Assembly: GCF_011089885.1 (NCBI RefSeq)
Contig: NZ_JAANBD010000001.1
Span: 1-41,931, forward strand
Direction: 5' to 3'
DNA length: 41,931 nucleotides
Source: Thioalkalivibrio sp. XN279
GTDB taxonomy: Bacteria; Pseudomonadota; Gammaproteobacteria; Steroidobacterales; XN24
Both the position numbers and the translations under genes were made by a program. Shown one piece after another: positions 25,987 to 36,172 of this stretch. The notes beneath the pieces are model-generated. The model was not told where the DNA came from. It saw only the letters and a program-made list of their open reading frames with translations, and did no database searches. The number at the start of each line of letters is the position of its first letter. The first letter of the stretch is position 1.

Positions 25987-27183
25987 CTAACGCATGTAGT
26001 CGAACAGCGAGAAGCGCGCGAGCATCGAATAGGATTGCTGCGCGGCCTGCAGGCCCACCATGCGCAGGTTGAAGCGCGAGATGGCCTCGGCGTAGTCGAG
26101 GTCCTCGATCTCGGAGAGCGTCTCCTGCAACGCGAGGGTCTCGATGCCGCGCATCTCGGCCTGGCCGTCGATGGCGTTCAGCCTCGAGCCCACCGTCGAA
26201 CGTATGGAAGAGACCTGCTCGCCCGCCTGGTCGAGGTCGGCCAGCGTGCGGCCGATGGCGCCGTTGAGCTGCGCGCGCTCTGCCGGTGTCGTGGCGCCGC
26301 TCTCGAGCGCGGTCGCCAGGTCGGCGTAGATGCCGAACATGTCGCGCCCGCCCGCGGGACGCAGCTCGAAGGTGTCACCCGCAGCGGGCGTGCCGTCCAG
26401 CCGGATCGCCAGCCCGTCTACAACCAGCGTCTCGCCGGGCGCATGCGTCCCGGTGGCGGCCACCGAGCCGTCGGCATCGACCGCCTCCCAGGTCCCGGGC
26501 GCGGTGAAGCGCAGCGTGCGCGTCCCGCCGTCCCAGGCGCCCTCTGTGCGCACGGTCGTTTCCTGCACCACGCCGCTGCCGGTGTTGGCCGCGGCCTCGG
26601 TGACCACGAAGCGGCCGTTGCCCTCGGGGATGTTCATGAACACGGCGTCGCCAGCGTCGCCGAGTCGCACACGGCGCTCCTCGCTGATGGCGATCTCGCG
26701 CGCCTGGTCGCTGCCGGAGTAGCTCACGCCGCCGGCGCCCATGCTGAACGGCCGGTCGAGGGAATCGAAGCCCGCGAACAGGTACTCGCCGTTGGCGTCG
26801 CGCGTGTTCGCCAGCTCATACAGCGCCTCGAGCTGTTGGCGCACCTCACCGGCAATGGCCCGACGGGTTTCGGGGGTCTGGGTGGCATTGTTGCCCTGGA
26901 TGGCCAGCTCGCGCACGCGCTGCATCCCGTCCATGACCTGTGCCAGCACCACTTCCTCGTGGTTCAGCCGCGCCTCCGCCATGCCGCCGTTGCGGGCGAA
27001 CTGGTCGAGACGCGCGATGGCCTCGCGGAACTGCAGCGACTGCACCGCGCCGCCGGGGTCGTCGGCGGGCGACAGGATGCGCTTGCCGCTGGCGAGCTGC
27101 GTCTGCGCGCGGCTCATCTCGACCTGCTGGCGCTGGATGGAGTCCAGGCCGGCGTTGTGGATCTGCGAAGTCGAGATGCGCAT
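25987..27183 (-). CDS. flgL: Hook-filament junction protein FlgL
   Basis: 398-residue junction protein. The N-terminus MRISTSQIHNAGLDSIQRQQ with QTQLASGKRILSPADDPGGA, and the C-terminus SMLARFSLFDYMR, resemble flagellin ends as expected. FlgL joins the hook, through FlgK, to the filament. The middle domain (about 140-320) is β-rich. The ATG at 27183 has AGGAGA upstream and lies two bases after the flgK stop. It is the last gene of the flgB-flgL run. Confidence 0.95.
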   Translation of the reverse strand: MRISTSQIHNAGLDSIQRQQVEMSRAQTQLASGKRILSPADDPGGAVQSLQFREAIARLDQFARNGGMAEARLNHEEVVLAQVMDGMQRVRELAIQGNNATQTPETRRAIAGEVRQQLEALYELANTRDANGEYLFAGFDSLDRPFSMGAGGVSYSGSDQAREIAISEERRVRLGDAGDAVFMNIPEGNGRFVVTEAAANTGSGVVQETTVRTEGAWDGGTRTLRFTAPGTWEAVDADGSVAATGTHAPGETLVVDGLAIRLDGTPAAGDTFELRPAGGRDMFGIYADLATALESGATTPAERAQLNGAIGRTLADLDQAGEQVSSIRSTVGSRLNAIDGQAEMRGIETLALQETLSEIEDLDYAEAISRFNLRMVGLQAAQQSYSMLARFSLFDYMR

Positions 27184-27185
27184 GG

Positions 27186-28847
27186 CTATCTCCTCACGGC
27201 CATCAGCAGGGTGTCGAACAGGGTGCCGGCCACCGCCACGACCTGGGCCGCGGCCTGGTAGGCCTGCTGGTAGCGCAGCAGGTTGGCCGCCTCCTCGTCG
27301 AGGTTCACGCCGGAGGTGGACTCGCGCTGCGCGCGCGAGGCGTCGAGCATGCGGCCCTGCGCCTCGGCGGAGAGCTTGGCCTGGCGCGTCTTCACGCCGA
27401 TGTCGGCCACCATCTCGCCGTAGGAGGCGGAAATACTCGTGGTGCCGCCGTTCAGGACGCGTTCCTGCGCCAGCCCGGCAAGCGCCAGGGCGTTGCGGTT
27501 GTCGCCGGCCACGCCCTGGCCGGCCACGTCGGGCGGCAGCGCGGCAGCAATGCTGCGCGGATCGGTGAGGGCCACGGCGAGGCCGCCGGCCGCGGCACGC
27601 GTGGGCCGCAAGTCGTAGCGATCACCCGCAGCGGCGCCGCTGATGCCGGAAAGGTCCAGCTCGAAGCCGTCGGCGCTCAAGATCCCCCCCGGGGCGGCGG
27701 TGGCGACCGGGGTCGAGGAGCCTGCGCGGGTCAGCTGCCAGGCGGTGCCGGTGAAGCTCAGCCGGTAATCAGAAGTGGTGAGCGCGGAGGCGTCGGTGTA
27801 AGCCAGCACCGGCGCGCCGCTGCCGGCGTTGCCGGTCGCGCCGAAAATCTCCGGCGCCGGCAGGCGGAAAAACTCGCCGCCGGCCACGCCGTCCAGGTCG
27901 ACACCCTGGGCGTGGATGTCGTTGAAGGCGAGCGCCATCCCGACCGCAGTGCGGCCGAGCGTGTTCTGCGCCGGGTCGAGCACCTCGCGGCGCACGTCGA
28001 GCAGCCCCCCGAGGCGGCCGCCGGTCAGGAGATCCGTGACACGCACGGCGGAGTTGTGGCTCAGCACCGCGATTTCCATGCGGGCCGGGTCGCCGCCCAG
28101 GGCCTGGGCGCTCAGAGTGGTGGACTCGGAGCCGACGACCAGGCTCTGGCCGTTGCCGATGAGCACGTTTACCGAGCCGTCGTCCTGCTCCAGCGTCTGC
28201 ACTGCGACCAGCTCCGCGAGACGGCCGAGCATGGCATCGCGCTGGTCGAGCAGGTCGCTCGGCGGACGGCCGCCGCTCTGGCCGATACCCTCGGCGATCT
28301 GGCGGTTCAACAGCGCGATGCCGTCGGCCAGCCCGTTGATCTCTTCCACGGTGCTGCCGATTTGGCCTTCGACGAGCTGGCGCTGGTCTTCGACGCTGCG
28401 CTGCAGGTAGGCGAAGCGGTCGGCCAGCGACTGGCCCTCGCTCAACAGCACCTGGCGCGCTGCGGTGGACGTCGGGTCGTTCGCGACGTCTTCCACGGCG
28501 GCGAAGAACTTCTGCAGCGCCGGCGACAGGCCCGCTTCCGGGTCGGCCAGCAGGTTGTCGATGCGCTCGGCGTACTCGTAATACACGGCTTGGCGCCCGG
28601 CGCCCGCGGTATTGTTGAGCAGCTGGGTCTGGACGAACTGGTCTGCGATACGGCGGATGTCGGCGACATCCACGCCCTGGCCGATGTAGTTGCCGCCGAG
28701 GAACTGCGGGTTGCGCACCTCGAGCTCGACACGCTGGCGACTGTAGTCCTCGTTGGCCGCGTTGGCGATGTTGTGGCCGGTGACCGTCAACGCCTGCTGG
28801 TAAGCCTGCAATGCGGACGACCCGATGCCGAAAATGCCGGAACTCAT
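27186..28847 (-). CDS. flgK: Hook-filament junction protein FlgK
   Basis: 553-residue hook-associated protein 1. The N-terminus FGIGSSALQAYQQALTVTGHNIANAANEDYSRQR is the axial-protein signature, and the C-terminus ANLLRYQQAYQAAAQVVAVA with TLFDTLLMAV completes the coiled-coil ends. The central region (about 200-480) is variable. It forms the first junction zone between hook and filament. Its ATG (28847) shares one base with the flgJ stop (TGATG). Confidence 0.96.
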   Translation of the reverse strand: MSSGIFGIGSSALQAYQQALTVTGHNIANAANEDYSRQRVELEVRNPQFLGGNYIGQGVDVADIRRIADQFVQTQLLNNTAGAGRQAVYYEYAERIDNLLADPEAGLSPALQKFFAAVEDVANDPTSTAARQVLLSEGQSLADRFAYLQRSVEDQRQLVEGQIGSTVEEINGLADGIALLNRQIAEGIGQSGGRPPSDLLDQRDAMLGRLAELVAVQTLEQDDGSVNVLIGNGQSLVVGSESTTLSAQALGGDPARMEIAVLSHNSAVRVTDLLTGGRLGGLLDVRREVLDPAQNTLGRTAVGMALAFNDIHAQGVDLDGVAGGEFFRLPAPEIFGATGNAGSGAPVLAYTDASALTTSDYRLSFTGTAWQLTRAGSSTPVATAAPGGILSADGFELDLSGISGAAAGDRYDLRPTRAAAGGLAVALTDPRSIAAALPPDVAGQGVAGDNRNALALAGLAQERVLNGGTTSISASYGEMVADIGVKTRQAKLSAEAQGRMLDASRAQRESTSGVNLDEEAANLLRYQQAYQAAAQVVAVAGTLFDTLLMAVRR

Positions 28848-29914
28848 CAGGTGCTCTCCTCACCGGCCGCCTGCGGCCGGACGTAGGCCATCCCGGGACG
28901 GCCCGTTTCCATGGTTGTCGGCCGCGTGGCGGCAGAGTTGAATGCGGGGCTGGACGGCAGGCCGGGCAGGCCGCGCTCCAGGATCGCCAGGATCTTGTCG
29001 GCATAGGCCGGGTCGGTGGCGTAACCGGCTTCCTGCAGCCCGCGCAGGTACACGGCGGGGTCGCCGCCGGAGGCCAGCGCCTTCTGGTAACGCGGCTCGC
29101 TGCCGATCAGCCGGGCGTAGTCGGCGAAGCTCGCGGCCTCGTCTCGATAGCCGCGAAACGCGGCATGCTCGCGGCGGGCGACGCCGTCGCGGTATTCCAG
29201 CGTCGGTACGCCGACCCGCTCGCCCTGCCAGTTGCCGCTGGCCTTGATGCCGAACAGGTTGTGCGAGCTGCGGCCGTCGGCATGTCGGATCATGTGCCGG
29301 CCCCAGCCGGTTTCCAGCGCCGACTGGGCCACCAGCACCTCGGGCGCGATGCCGAGGCGCGCGGCGGCGCGCTGGGCGTGCGGCCACAGGCGCCGCACGA
29401 ACTCTGCGGGCGCGATATCGTCGCGTCGCGCGACAGGGCCCGGAGCGTCCGCGGCGCCTGCGGCCGCCGCAGCGGACGGCCCGGTCGAGCCAGCCGCAGC
29501 AGCCGGACCGGCCGGGGTCATATCCACCAGCGCCTGCGGTCGGGCCGGCAGGCGGTGGGTGGGGAAATTCAAGGGGCGCGGCCCAGGCATGGGTGACGTC
29601 GGCGCGCCGCCCTGCAGCAGCTGGCGCTCGATCGCGGCCGCCAGGCCGATGCCGCCGCGCTGCGCCATGGACAGCGACAGCTGCTGGTCGTGCAGGCCCT
29701 CGTAGAGCTTCATGCCCTCGCCGCCGAACAGCCCGCCCTCGGTGGGCATGGCCTCGCGCATCTGCTTCACCATCATCTGCACGAACAGCGCCTCGAACTG
29801 CTGCGCCGCCGCCTTCGCCGCATCCGCGTCCCCCGCCCGCGCGGCACGCCGCAACCCTGACAGGTCGCCCGAGCCGACGGGGCCGGACAGGTGAGGAGCG
29901 TCGGGGAAGCTCAT
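28847..29914 (-). CDS. flgJ: Flagellar rod cap and peptidoglycan hydrolase FlgJ
   Basis: 355-residue, two-domain FlgJ. Residues about 20-105 are the rod-binding domain (AAQQFEALFVQMMVKQMREA then LYEGLHDQQLSLSMAQRGG). An Ala/Pro-rich linker covers 105-165. Residues about 165-310 are a glucosaminidase-type hydrolase with QSALETGWGRHMIR (probable catalytic Glu201), NLFGIKA and YRDEAASFADYARLI. It opens the cell wall for the rod while capping it. The full-length two-domain form is typical of beta- and gammaproteobacteria. Confidence 0.95.
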   Translation of the reverse strand: MSFPDAPHLSGPVGSGDLSGLRRAARAGDADAAKAAAQQFEALFVQMMVKQMREAMPTEGGLFGGEGMKLYEGLHDQQLSLSMAQRGGIGLAAAIERQLLQGGAPTSPMPGPRPLNFPTHRLPARPQALVDMTPAGPAAAAGSTGPSAAAAAGAADAPGPVARRDDIAPAEFVRRLWPHAQRAAARLGIAPEVLVAQSALETGWGRHMIRHADGRSSHNLFGIKASGNWQGERVGVPTLEYRDGVARREHAAFRGYRDEAASFADYARLIGSEPRYQKALASGGDPAVYLRGLQEAGYATDPAYADKILAILERGLPGLPSSPAFNSAATRPTTMETGRPGMAYVRPQAAGEEST

Positions 29915-29923
29915 GCGGGGCGC

Positions 29924-31054
29924 CTAGATGATGATCAGCTCGGCGCGCAGCGCGCCGGACTGGTGCAGCGCTTCGAGGATGGCGATGAGATCGCCCGGCG
30001 CCGCGCCGACCTGGTTCACCGCGCGCACGATTTCTTCCAGCGTGGCGCCCGGGCCGAAGGGGAACATACGGTTGTCACCTTCCTGCACCACGGTGATGTC
30101 GCTCTCCGGCACCACCACGGTCTCGCCGCCGCGCGAGAAGGGCTCGGGCTGCGATACCGCGTAGCTCTCGGCCACGGTCACCGTCAGCCCGCCGTGCGCG
30201 ACCGCCGCCGCCAGCACTTTCACCTGGCCGCCCATGACGATGGTGCCGGTGCGCGAGTTGACGATCACCCGCGCCGGCGGCTCGCCCGGCTGTACCGTGA
30301 TGTTCTCCAGCCACGCCATGAAACCGACCCGCTGTGCCGGGTCGAGCGGTGCGCGCACGCTGACGGAGGTCCCATCCATGGCCTTGGCGAGCTCGTCGCC
30401 GACGGCCTTGTTCACGGCCTCGGCAAGACGGTGCGCGGTGGTGAAGTCCGGGCTGCGCAGGTTGAGCACCACGCTGTCGCCGGCGTTGAAGCCGGAGGGC
30501 ACCATGCGCTCCACCGTGGCGCCGCCGGGGATGCGGCCGGCGCTCGGCACGTTGACCGAGATGCGCGAGCCGTCACGCCCCTCGGCGCCGAAACCGCCAA
30601 CCACCAGGTTGCCCTGCGCGATGGCGTAGATCTGCCCGTCGGCGCCCTTCAGCGGCGCCATCAGCAGGCTGCCGCCGCGCAGGCTCTTGGCGTTGCCGAT
30701 GGAAGAGACGGTGATGTCGATGACCTGGCCGAGCTTGGCGAAGGGCGGCAGCTCGGCGTGGATCGCCACGGCCGCCACGTTGTTCAGCTGCAGGTTGACG
30801 TTGGACGGAATGGTGACGCCGAGCTGGCCCAGCATGTTGCGCATGCTCTGGGCCGTGAACGGCGCCTGGGTGGTCTGGTCGCCGGTGCCGCTGAGTCCCA
30901 CCACCAGGCCGTAGCCGACCAGCTGGTTGCTGCGCACCCCGGCCACTACGGCCAGGTCCTTGATGCGTTCCTCGGCCTGCAGCGGCGCGGGCAACGCGGT
31001 GAGCACCGTGAGCAGGGCAAGCGCCAGGGCCGGGATCGCGTTCGAGATCTTCAT
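29924..31054 (-). CDS. flgI: Flagellar P-ring protein FlgI
   Basis: 376-residue periplasmic protein. A signal peptide is clear ([20 protein letters not shown] ending [10 protein letters not shown]). The conserved mature start is [20 protein letters not shown], with [12 protein letters not shown] and [15 protein letters not shown]. FlgI builds the P ring around the rod in the peptidoglycan layer. It lies between flgH and flgJ with a nine-base gap to flgJ. Length is standard. Confidence 0.97.
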   Translation of the reverse strand: MKISNAIPALALALLTVLTALPAPLQAEERIKDLAVVAGVRSNQLVGYGLVVGLSGTGDQTTQAPFTAQSMRNMLGQLGVTIPSNVNLQLNNVAAVAIHAELPPFAKLGQVIDITVSSIGNAKSLRGGSLLMAPLKGADGQIYAIAQGNLVVGGFGAEGRDGSRISVNVPSAGRIPGGATVERMVPSGFNAGDSVVLNLRSPDFTTAHRLAEAVNKAVGDELAKAMDGTSVSVRAPLDPAQRVGFMAWLENITVQPGEPPARVIVNSRTGTIVMGGQVKVLAAAVAHGGLTVTVAESYAVSQPEPFSRGGETVVVPESDITVVQEGDNRMFPFGPGATLEEIVRAVNQVGAAPGDLIAILEALHQSGALRAELIII

Positions 31055-31070
31055 GTCGTGCTCCCGCGGC

Positions 31071-31772
31071 TCAGAAAGGCCAGACCGGACTGTTGAAGAA
31101 GCGCGTCAGCCAGCCCGGGGAATTGCTCTGGGCGACCGCGCCGGTGCCGCCGTACGCCACCTGGGCGTCTGCCACCTGGGTCGAGAGGATGGAGTTCTCG
31201 GGGCCGATGTCGACCGGGCGCACGATGCCGCGCAGGCGGATGTATTCCTGGCCCTGGTTGATCTTCACCCACTTCTCGCCCTGCACCACCAGGTTGCCGT
31301 TGGGTAGCACGGCGGCGACGGTGACGGTGATCGAGCCGTCGAGCTGGTTGCTCTGTGCGGCGTCACCCTGGCCGTCGAAGCTGCGATTCATGTCGACTTC
31401 GGTGTTGAGGACCGGCACGCCGTTGCGGGTCACCGGCAGCCCGCCGAGCACGGGGTCCGTCAGCGACACGCTGCTGTCCTTGGACGTGGCGGCGTTGGCC
31501 GACTTGCGCGCGTTGGTGCGCTCGGCCAGCACCACGGTGAGGATGTCTCCCACGCGCCGCGCCTTGAAGTCCTCGAACAACGCCGTGGCGTTGGCCGCCT
31601 GGAAGATGGCGCCATGGTTGGCTTCCGGCGCCACCGGCTGCGGTGACTCGGTCACGGCGTAGGCCGCGTCGTCGCCGCGCAGCACCGGCGGCGGCGAAGC
31701 GCAGCCGGCGAGCAGTGCGGTCAAGGCGAGCAGTGCGGCGAGGACAATCGAAGTATCGTTGAGCTTGCTCAT
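31071..31772 (-). CDS. flgH: Flagellar L-ring lipoprotein FlgH
   Basis: 233-residue outer-membrane lipoprotein. The signal peptide ends in a lipobox LLAGC, placing the lipidated Cys at residue 24. Conserved blocks are [41 protein letters not shown] and [11 protein letters not shown]. FlgH forms the L ring. The ATG at 31772 is two bases after the flgG stop; flgI follows after 16 bases. Confidence 0.97.
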   Translation of the reverse strand: MSKLNDTSIVLAALLALTALLAGCASPPPVLRGDDAAYAVTESPQPVAPEANHGAIFQAANATALFEDFKARRVGDILTVVLAERTNARKSANAATSKDSSVSLTDPVLGGLPVTRNGVPVLNTEVDMNRSFDGQGDAAQSNQLDGSITVTVAAVLPNGNLVVQGEKWVKINQGQEYIRLRGIVRPVDIGPENSILSTQVADAQVAYGGTGAVAQSNSPGWLTRFFNSPVWPF

Positions 31773-31774
31773 GA

Positions 31775-32566
31775 TCAGCGACCGAGCTGGTTGTTGGCGT
31801 ACTGCAGCATCTGGTCGGCCGCGGAGATTGCCTTGGAGTTGATCTCATAAGCACGCTGCGTCTCGATCATGTTCACCAGCTCCTCGACGGTGTTCACGTT
31901 GGAGCCTTCCAGCGACCCCTGCAGCAGGCTGCCGAGGCCGTTCAGGCCCGGGTTGCCGACCTGGGGGGAGCCGCTGGCCGCGGTCTCGAGGAACAGGTTC
32001 TCGCCGGCGGGCTGGAGGCCGGCCGGGTTGATGAAGTCGGCCAGCTGCAGGGTGCCGACCTGGACCGGCGCCACGCTGCCCGGCACCGTGGCGGTGACGA
32101 TGCCGTCGCTGCTGATGGAGATGCTCTGGGTGTTCTGCGGCAACACGATGCCCGGCTGCAGCTCGTAACCCCCGGCCGTCACCATGCGCCCCTCGCTGTC
32201 CAGCTTCATCGAGCCGTCGCGGGTGTAGCCGACGGTGCCGTCCGGCATCAGGATCTGCAGGAAGCCGCGGCCGTTGATGGCGAGATCGAGCGCATTGTCG
32301 GTCTGCACCAGGTTGCCCTGGGTGAAGGTCTTTTCCGTCGCCACCGTGCGCACGCCGGTGCCCAGCATCAGCCCGGAGGGCAGCTGGGTGTCCTGCGAGG
32401 ACTGCGCGCCGGCCTGGCGCACGTTCTGGTAGATGAGGTCCTCGAACACGGCGCGGCCTTTCTTGAAGCCGGTCGTGTTGACGTTGGCGAGGTTGTTCGA
32501 GATCACGGACATGCGCGTCTGCTGCGCGTCCAGTCCGGTCTTGGCGATCCACAGGGCCTTGTTCAC
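31775..32566 (-). CDS. flgG: Flagellar distal rod protein FlgG
   Basis: 263-residue axial protein. The N-terminal signature is [20 protein letters not shown] with [20 protein letters not shown], and the C-terminus is [20 protein letters not shown] followed by [14 protein letters not shown]. FlgG makes the distal rod. The start is a GTG at 32566 with AGGAG seven bases upstream, an assignment supported by alignment of the first residues to the family. It lies 32 bases after flgF. Confidence 0.97.
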   Translation of the reverse strand: MNKALWIAKTGLDAQQTRMSVISNNLANVNTTGFKKGRAVFEDLIYQNVRQAGAQSSQDTQLPSGLMLGTGVRTVATEKTFTQGNLVQTDNALDLAINGRGFLQILMPDGTVGYTRDGSMKLDSEGRMVTAGGYELQPGIVLPQNTQSISISSDGIVTATVPGSVAPVQVGTLQLADFINPAGLQPAGENLFLETAASGSPQVGNPGLNGLGSLLQGSLEGSNVNTVEELVNMIETQRAYEINSKAISAADQMLQYANNQLGR

Positions 32567-32598
32567 TGCCTGTCTCCTGGTTAATTCGGGCGGCGCGC

Positions 32599-33339
32599 CT
32601 AGCGCATCCGCAGCAGCTCAGCCGAGGCGCGGTCCGCGTCCTCTGCTGCGCTCATCATCTTCACTTGCAGCTCGAACTGCCGCGACAGCTGGATCATGTC
32701 CACCAGCGCCGCGACGGTGTTCACGTTGCTGGCCTCCAGCATCCCGGTGCGCAGCCGCACCGCGGCGTCGGCCGGAGCCGGCACGCCGCCCTCGAGCCGC
32801 ATCAGTCCGTCCTCGCCGCGCTGCATGCCGGCGGGGTCGGGGTTCACGAGGCGGATGCGCTCCACCACCGCCAGCGCATTCGCAGGCTGGCCGAGCGGCT
32901 GCAGTGTCACGGTGCCGTCGGCGCCGATTTCCACTTTCTCGAAGGGCGGCAGCGCGATCGGGCCGCCCTCGCCCATCACCGGGTGGCCGGCGCCGTTGGT
33001 GAGCCGGCCCAGGGCATCCACGCGCAGGTCTCCGGCGCGCGTGTAAGCTTCCAGCCCGTCGGGCGCCTGCACCGCAATCCAGCCCGGCCCGTCCACCGCC
33101 ACGTCGAGATCGTGCCCGGTGCTCTGCAGTGCGCCCGGGGTGAGGTCGGCGAGCCGGTCCAGCCCCATGGCGTAGGCGCGCGCCGGCAGCCCGGGCCCCT
33201 CGACGCCCTGGGTCTGGGCGTGCTGCAGGCTGGCCTTGAAGCCCGTGGTGCTGGCGTTGGCCAGGTTGTGGCTGACGCCGGCCTGCGCGAGCATCGTCTC
33301 GCGCGCGCCGGTCATCGCCAGGTAGATCATGCGGTCCAT
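32599..33339 (-). CDS. flgF: Flagellar proximal rod protein FlgF
   Basis: 246-residue axial protein. The N-terminus [20 protein letters not shown] with [15 protein letters not shown] and the C-terminal [20 protein letters not shown] mark the FlgF/FlgG family; MDRMIY is specific to FlgF. It forms part of the rod below FlgG. It begins 14 bases after flgE. No oddities were seen. Confidence 0.96.
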   Translation of the reverse strand: MDRMIYLAMTGARETMLAQAGVSHNLANASTTGFKASLQHAQTQGVEGPGLPARAYAMGLDRLADLTPGALQSTGHDLDVAVDGPGWIAVQAPDGLEAYTRAGDLRVDALGRLTNGAGHPVMGEGGPIALPPFEKVEIGADGTVTLQPLGQPANALAVVERIRLVNPDPAGMQRGEDGLMRLEGGVPAPADAAVRLRTGMLEASNVNTVAALVDMIQLSRQFELQVKMMSAAEDADRASAELLRMR

Positions 33340-33353
33340 TCAGCGCGTCCTCA

Positions 33354-34571
33354 TCAACGCAGGTTGATGATGGTCTGGGTGATGGCGTCGGCGGTGCTGA
33401 TCACCTGGGCGTTCGCCTGGAAGTTCCGCTGCGCCGTGATCAGGCCGACCAGCTGCTCGGAGAGATCCACGTTGGAGCCCTCGAGGCCGCCCGACTGCAC
33501 CTGGCCGAAGCTGCCGGCGCCGCCCGCGCCGAGCACCACCTCGCCGGCGGCGAAGCTGTCGCCCCAGGCGTTGTTGCCCAGCTGCTGCAGGCCCTGCGGG
33601 TTGGGGAAGTTCGCCAGCGCCAGCTGGCCCAGGGCACGCGACTGGCCGTTGGTGAAGCGCGCCAGCACCACGCCCGAGGTGTCGATGTCGACGCTCGACA
33701 GGCGTCCGGTGCTGAAGCCGTCCTGCGTCAGCGCCGTGACGTTGCTCACGCTGCCGAACTGCGAGGCCGAGGTGAAATCGAACTCGATATCGAGCGGCGT
33801 GGCGCCGTTGCCCGGGTCGAACGTGCCGAAGCCGACCGGGGCGGCGGGACTGGCGAGGGTGCCGTCGGAGTTGAAGGTCATCGGCTGGGTGTCGGGCAGC
33901 ACGTTGCCGTCCACGGCCACGCGAGCTTCCCAGGTCAGCGCGCCGGTATTGCGGAAATACAGCGTGGCGGTGTGCGACTGGCCGAGCGAATCGTAGGTCG
34001 TGAGCGAGGTCGTGTAGCTGAAGGTCTCCGGATCCGCCGGATCGAAGGCGACGCCGCTCAGGTCTGTCGCGTCGGCGCGCAGGTTCAGCGTGGCGGACAC
34101 CAGCGAGGTGGCCTGGGGTGCAGCCTCGCTGCCGTCCAGCACCAGGTCGCCCAGCACGCCGGTGCTGAAGATGCTGCCGTCGGCGTTACCCGGCGGGTAG
34201 GCCTGCAGCCGCTGGCCGGAGGAATTGACCACGAAGCCGTCGCGATCGACCTTGAAGGCGCCGTCGCGACTGTACACACGCGAGCCGCCTTCGCTCAGCA
34301 CGAAGAAGCCCTGGCCGTTCAGCGCCAGGTCGAGGTTGTTGCCGGTGAAGTCGATGTTGCCCTGGCCGAACTGCTGGGCGACGGAGGAAAGGCGCACGCC
34401 GGTGCCGATGGCATTGCTGGCGATCCCGCTGAAGGAGTTCGCGAACACGTCGGCGAATTCCGCGCGCGACTGCTTGAAGCCCGTGGTGCTGGCATTCGCG
34501 ATGTTGTTGCCGGTCACCCGGAGGTCGGCCGAGGCCGCGTTCAAGCCACTCAAGGCAGTTCTGAAAGGCAT
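33354..34571 (-). CDS. flgE: Flagellar hook protein FlgE
   Basis: 405-residue hook subunit. The N-terminal signature is MPFRTALSGLNAASADLRVTGNN followed by [20 protein letters not shown], and the C-terminus has GSNVDLSEQLVGLITAQRNF and ISTADAITQTIINLR. The central domains (about 90-330) are the exposed hook face. It forms the universal joint, whose length is set by FliK, on the FlgD scaffold. Length is within the family's usual 400-460 range. Confidence 0.96.
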   Translation of the reverse strand: MPFRTALSGLNAASADLRVTGNNIANASTTGFKQSRAEFADVFANSFSGIASNAIGTGVRLSSVAQQFGQGNIDFTGNNLDLALNGQGFFVLSEGGSRVYSRDGAFKVDRDGFVVNSSGQRLQAYPPGNADGSIFSTGVLGDLVLDGSEAAPQATSLVSATLNLRADATDLSGVAFDPADPETFSYTTSLTTYDSLGQSHTATLYFRNTGALTWEARVAVDGNVLPDTQPMTFNSDGTLASPAAPVGFGTFDPGNGATPLDIEFDFTSASQFGSVSNVTALTQDGFSTGRLSSVDIDTSGVVLARFTNGQSRALGQLALANFPNPQGLQQLGNNAWGDSFAAGEVVLGAGGAGSFGQVQSGGLEGSNVDLSEQLVGLITAQRNFQANAQVISTADAITQTIINLR

Positions 34572-34598
34572 GTTCCTGTACTCCTGGAATAGGGGTCG

Positions 34599-35267
34599 TT
34601 AACCGATCTGGCGCACTTTGCCGAGGTCGACCTCGCCGAGGCCCGTCACCGTCAGTGACAGCCCGCCCGTGTAGCGGTCGATGCTGACGCTCTCCACGCC
34701 GCCGCGGACCAGCGTGTCCAGCGACAGCGAGGTGTCGCCCTGGCGCCCGACCGCACGCAACTGGTAGAAGCCCGGCGCGGCAGGCTCGCCCTGGGCGTCG
34801 GTGCCGTCCCAGTGGAAATTCGCTTGCGGGCCGCTGCCCGCGGCCGCCACGGTGGTCACCAGGCGGCCGGCGAAGTCATACACGCCCACCACCACGTCCC
34901 GCGCGCCTTCCGGGTTGTCGACCGCGCCGGTGACCGTGCCCGCGGGAGGCAGCCAGGCCTCCTGGGCCGGCACGTAGACCTGGCGGCCGACGAGGGAGGC
35001 CGCCTGCAGCGCCTGGTTCGAGGTCAGCGAGCCGGCCAGCTCCTTCAAGGATTGTTGCATGTCCTCGATGCCGGACACGGTGCCGAACTGCGCCAGCTGG
35101 CCGAGGAACTCGCCGCTTTCGAGCGGCTTGAACGGATCCTGGTTGCGCAGCTGCGTGACCATCAGCTCGAGGAACTGTTCCTGGCCGAGCTGGCCCTGCT
35201 TCGGCTCGGCCTTCGGCTGGCGCAGCAGGCCGGCCTGTTCGAGGGTATTCGTGTCGATCGTGCTCAT
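34599..35267 (-). CDS. flgD: Flagellar hook cap protein FlgD
   Basis: 222-residue hook-assembly scaffold. The conserved N-terminal block is QEQFLELMVTQLRNQDPFKPL with QLAQFGTVSGIEDMQQSL, followed by the tudor/Fn3-like C-terminal domains (NFHWDGTDAQGEPAAPGFYQ). FlgD caps the growing hook and is discarded when FlgK takes over. The ATG at 35267 was used; the frame remains open to 36173, but that overlaps flgC and flgB. The start follows the flgC stop by two bases. Confidence 0.95.
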   Translation of the reverse strand: MSTIDTNTLEQAGLLRQPKAEPKQGQLGQEQFLELMVTQLRNQDPFKPLESGEFLGQLAQFGTVSGIEDMQQSLKELAGSLTSNQALQAASLVGRQVYVPAQEAWLPPAGTVTGAVDNPEGARDVVVGVYDFAGRLVTTVAAAGSGPQANFHWDGTDAQGEPAAPGFYQLRAVGRQGDTSLSLDTLVRGGVESVSIDRYTGGLSLTVTGLGEVDLGKVRQIG

Positions 35268-35269
35268 GT

Positions 35270-35701
35270 TCAACCCCTGCCGAGCTGCAGCGTGCGCAGC
35301 ATCAGGTCCCTGGTGGTGGACAACACCTCGACGCTGCTGGAGTAGCTGCGCGAGGCGGAAATCATGTCGGCCATCTGCTCGACGGTGTTGATGGCCGGGA
35401 GGTAGACGTAGCCGTTCTCGTCGGCGAGCGGGTTGCCGGGGTCGTGGCGCGCGACCGGCGGCGCCTGGCTCTCGACGATCCCGGTCACGCGTACGCCGGG
35501 CGCCGACTGGGCCTGCGGCCCGGCGCCTGCGGTGGCCTGCTCCAGCGTCGCCGCGAACACCGGGTGCCGGGCGCGGTACACCGCCTCCGGCGTGCTCGCC
35601 GCCGTGTCGGCGTTGGCGAGGTTGCTGGCGATGGTGTTGAGCCGCGTGGACTGGGCGCTGAGCGCCGAGCCGGAGATGTGGAAAATCTTGCCGAGGTTCA
35701 T
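35270..35701 (-). CDS. flgC: Flagellar proximal rod protein FlgC
   Basis: 143-residue rod protein. The N-terminus (KIFHISGSALSAQSTRLNTI with ASNLANADT) and the C-terminus (TVEQMADMISASRSYSSSVE then LRTLQLGRG) are typical. YLPAINTVEQMADMI is the usual FlgC/FlgG-family end block. It lies three bases after flgB and two bases before flgD. Confidence 0.95.
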   Translation of the reverse strand: MNLGKIFHISGSALSAQSTRLNTIASNLANADTAASTPEAVYRARHPVFAATLEQATAGAGPQAQSAPGVRVTGIVESQAPPVARHDPGNPLADENGYVYLPAINTVEQMADMISASRSYSSSVEVLSTTRDLMLRTLQLGRG

Positions 35702-35704
35702 GGC

Positions 35705-36106
35705 TTACTCTCCCTTGAGGGCCTTGCGCAGCCCGTTGATGCGGCTGTTGATGAAATCCAGCGACGCCTGGTAGCGCACGGCGTTCTCGGCGAAGGCAGC
35801 GTGCTCGAGCTGGCTGTCCACGGTGTTGCCGTCCAGCGCCGCGTGGTTGGGCACGCGGTACATCATTTCGGCGGGACCGCCGGGCTGGCCGGAGCCGGTG
35901 GAGATATGCCCCTGTCGCGTCGTGGCGAGGGCCATGCCCTGTTGCCCGGACGCCTGCGCCAGCGCGGCGCGGAAATCGATATCGCGCGCCTTGAAGTTGG
36001 GCGTGTCCGCATTGGCGATGTTCGCCGCGAGCAACTCGACGCGCTTTGCGGCGACGGCAAGCGCCTGGGGGTGAATGCCGAGGGCGCGGTCTGTGATGGA
36101 ACTCAT
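35705..36106 (-). CDS. flgB: Flagellar proximal rod protein FlgB
   Basis: 133-residue rod protein. Conserved blocks are ALAVAAKRVELLAANIANAD followed by TPNFKARDIDFRAAL and, near the end, NTVDSQLEHAAFAENAVRYQ. It is the first gene of the flgBCDEFGHIJKL run. The ATG at 36106 is 51 bases from the sigma-54 element at 36157-36172; the frame upstream to 36154 has no start with a better ribosome site. Confidence 0.94.
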   Translation of the reverse strand: MSSITDRALGIHPQALAVAAKRVELLAANIANADTPNFKARDIDFRAALAQASGQQGMALATTRQGHISTGSGQPGGPAEMMYRVPNHAALDGNTVDSQLEHAAFAENAVRYQASLDFINSRINGLRKALKGE

Positions 36107-36156
36107 TGCTACCTTCCCGTGCTGGCCGTCCACGCGGACGGACTCGGGAAACACAA

Positions 36157-36172
36157 AGCAAGGCCCGTGCCA
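36157..36172 (-). promoter_or_regulatory. Sigma-54 promoter upstream of flgB
   Basis: Minus-strand TGGCACG-GGCC-TTGCT, a full match to the consensus and nearly identical to the fliL site. Predicted start near 36145, with a leader of about 40 bases. It would drive the flgB-flgL run. Confidence 0.85.

Noticed and set aside
26940-28886. Long plus-strand frame opposite flgK and flgL
   Set aside because: Covers two clear flagellar genes in antisense, is Arg/Gly-rich, and shows no family signature.
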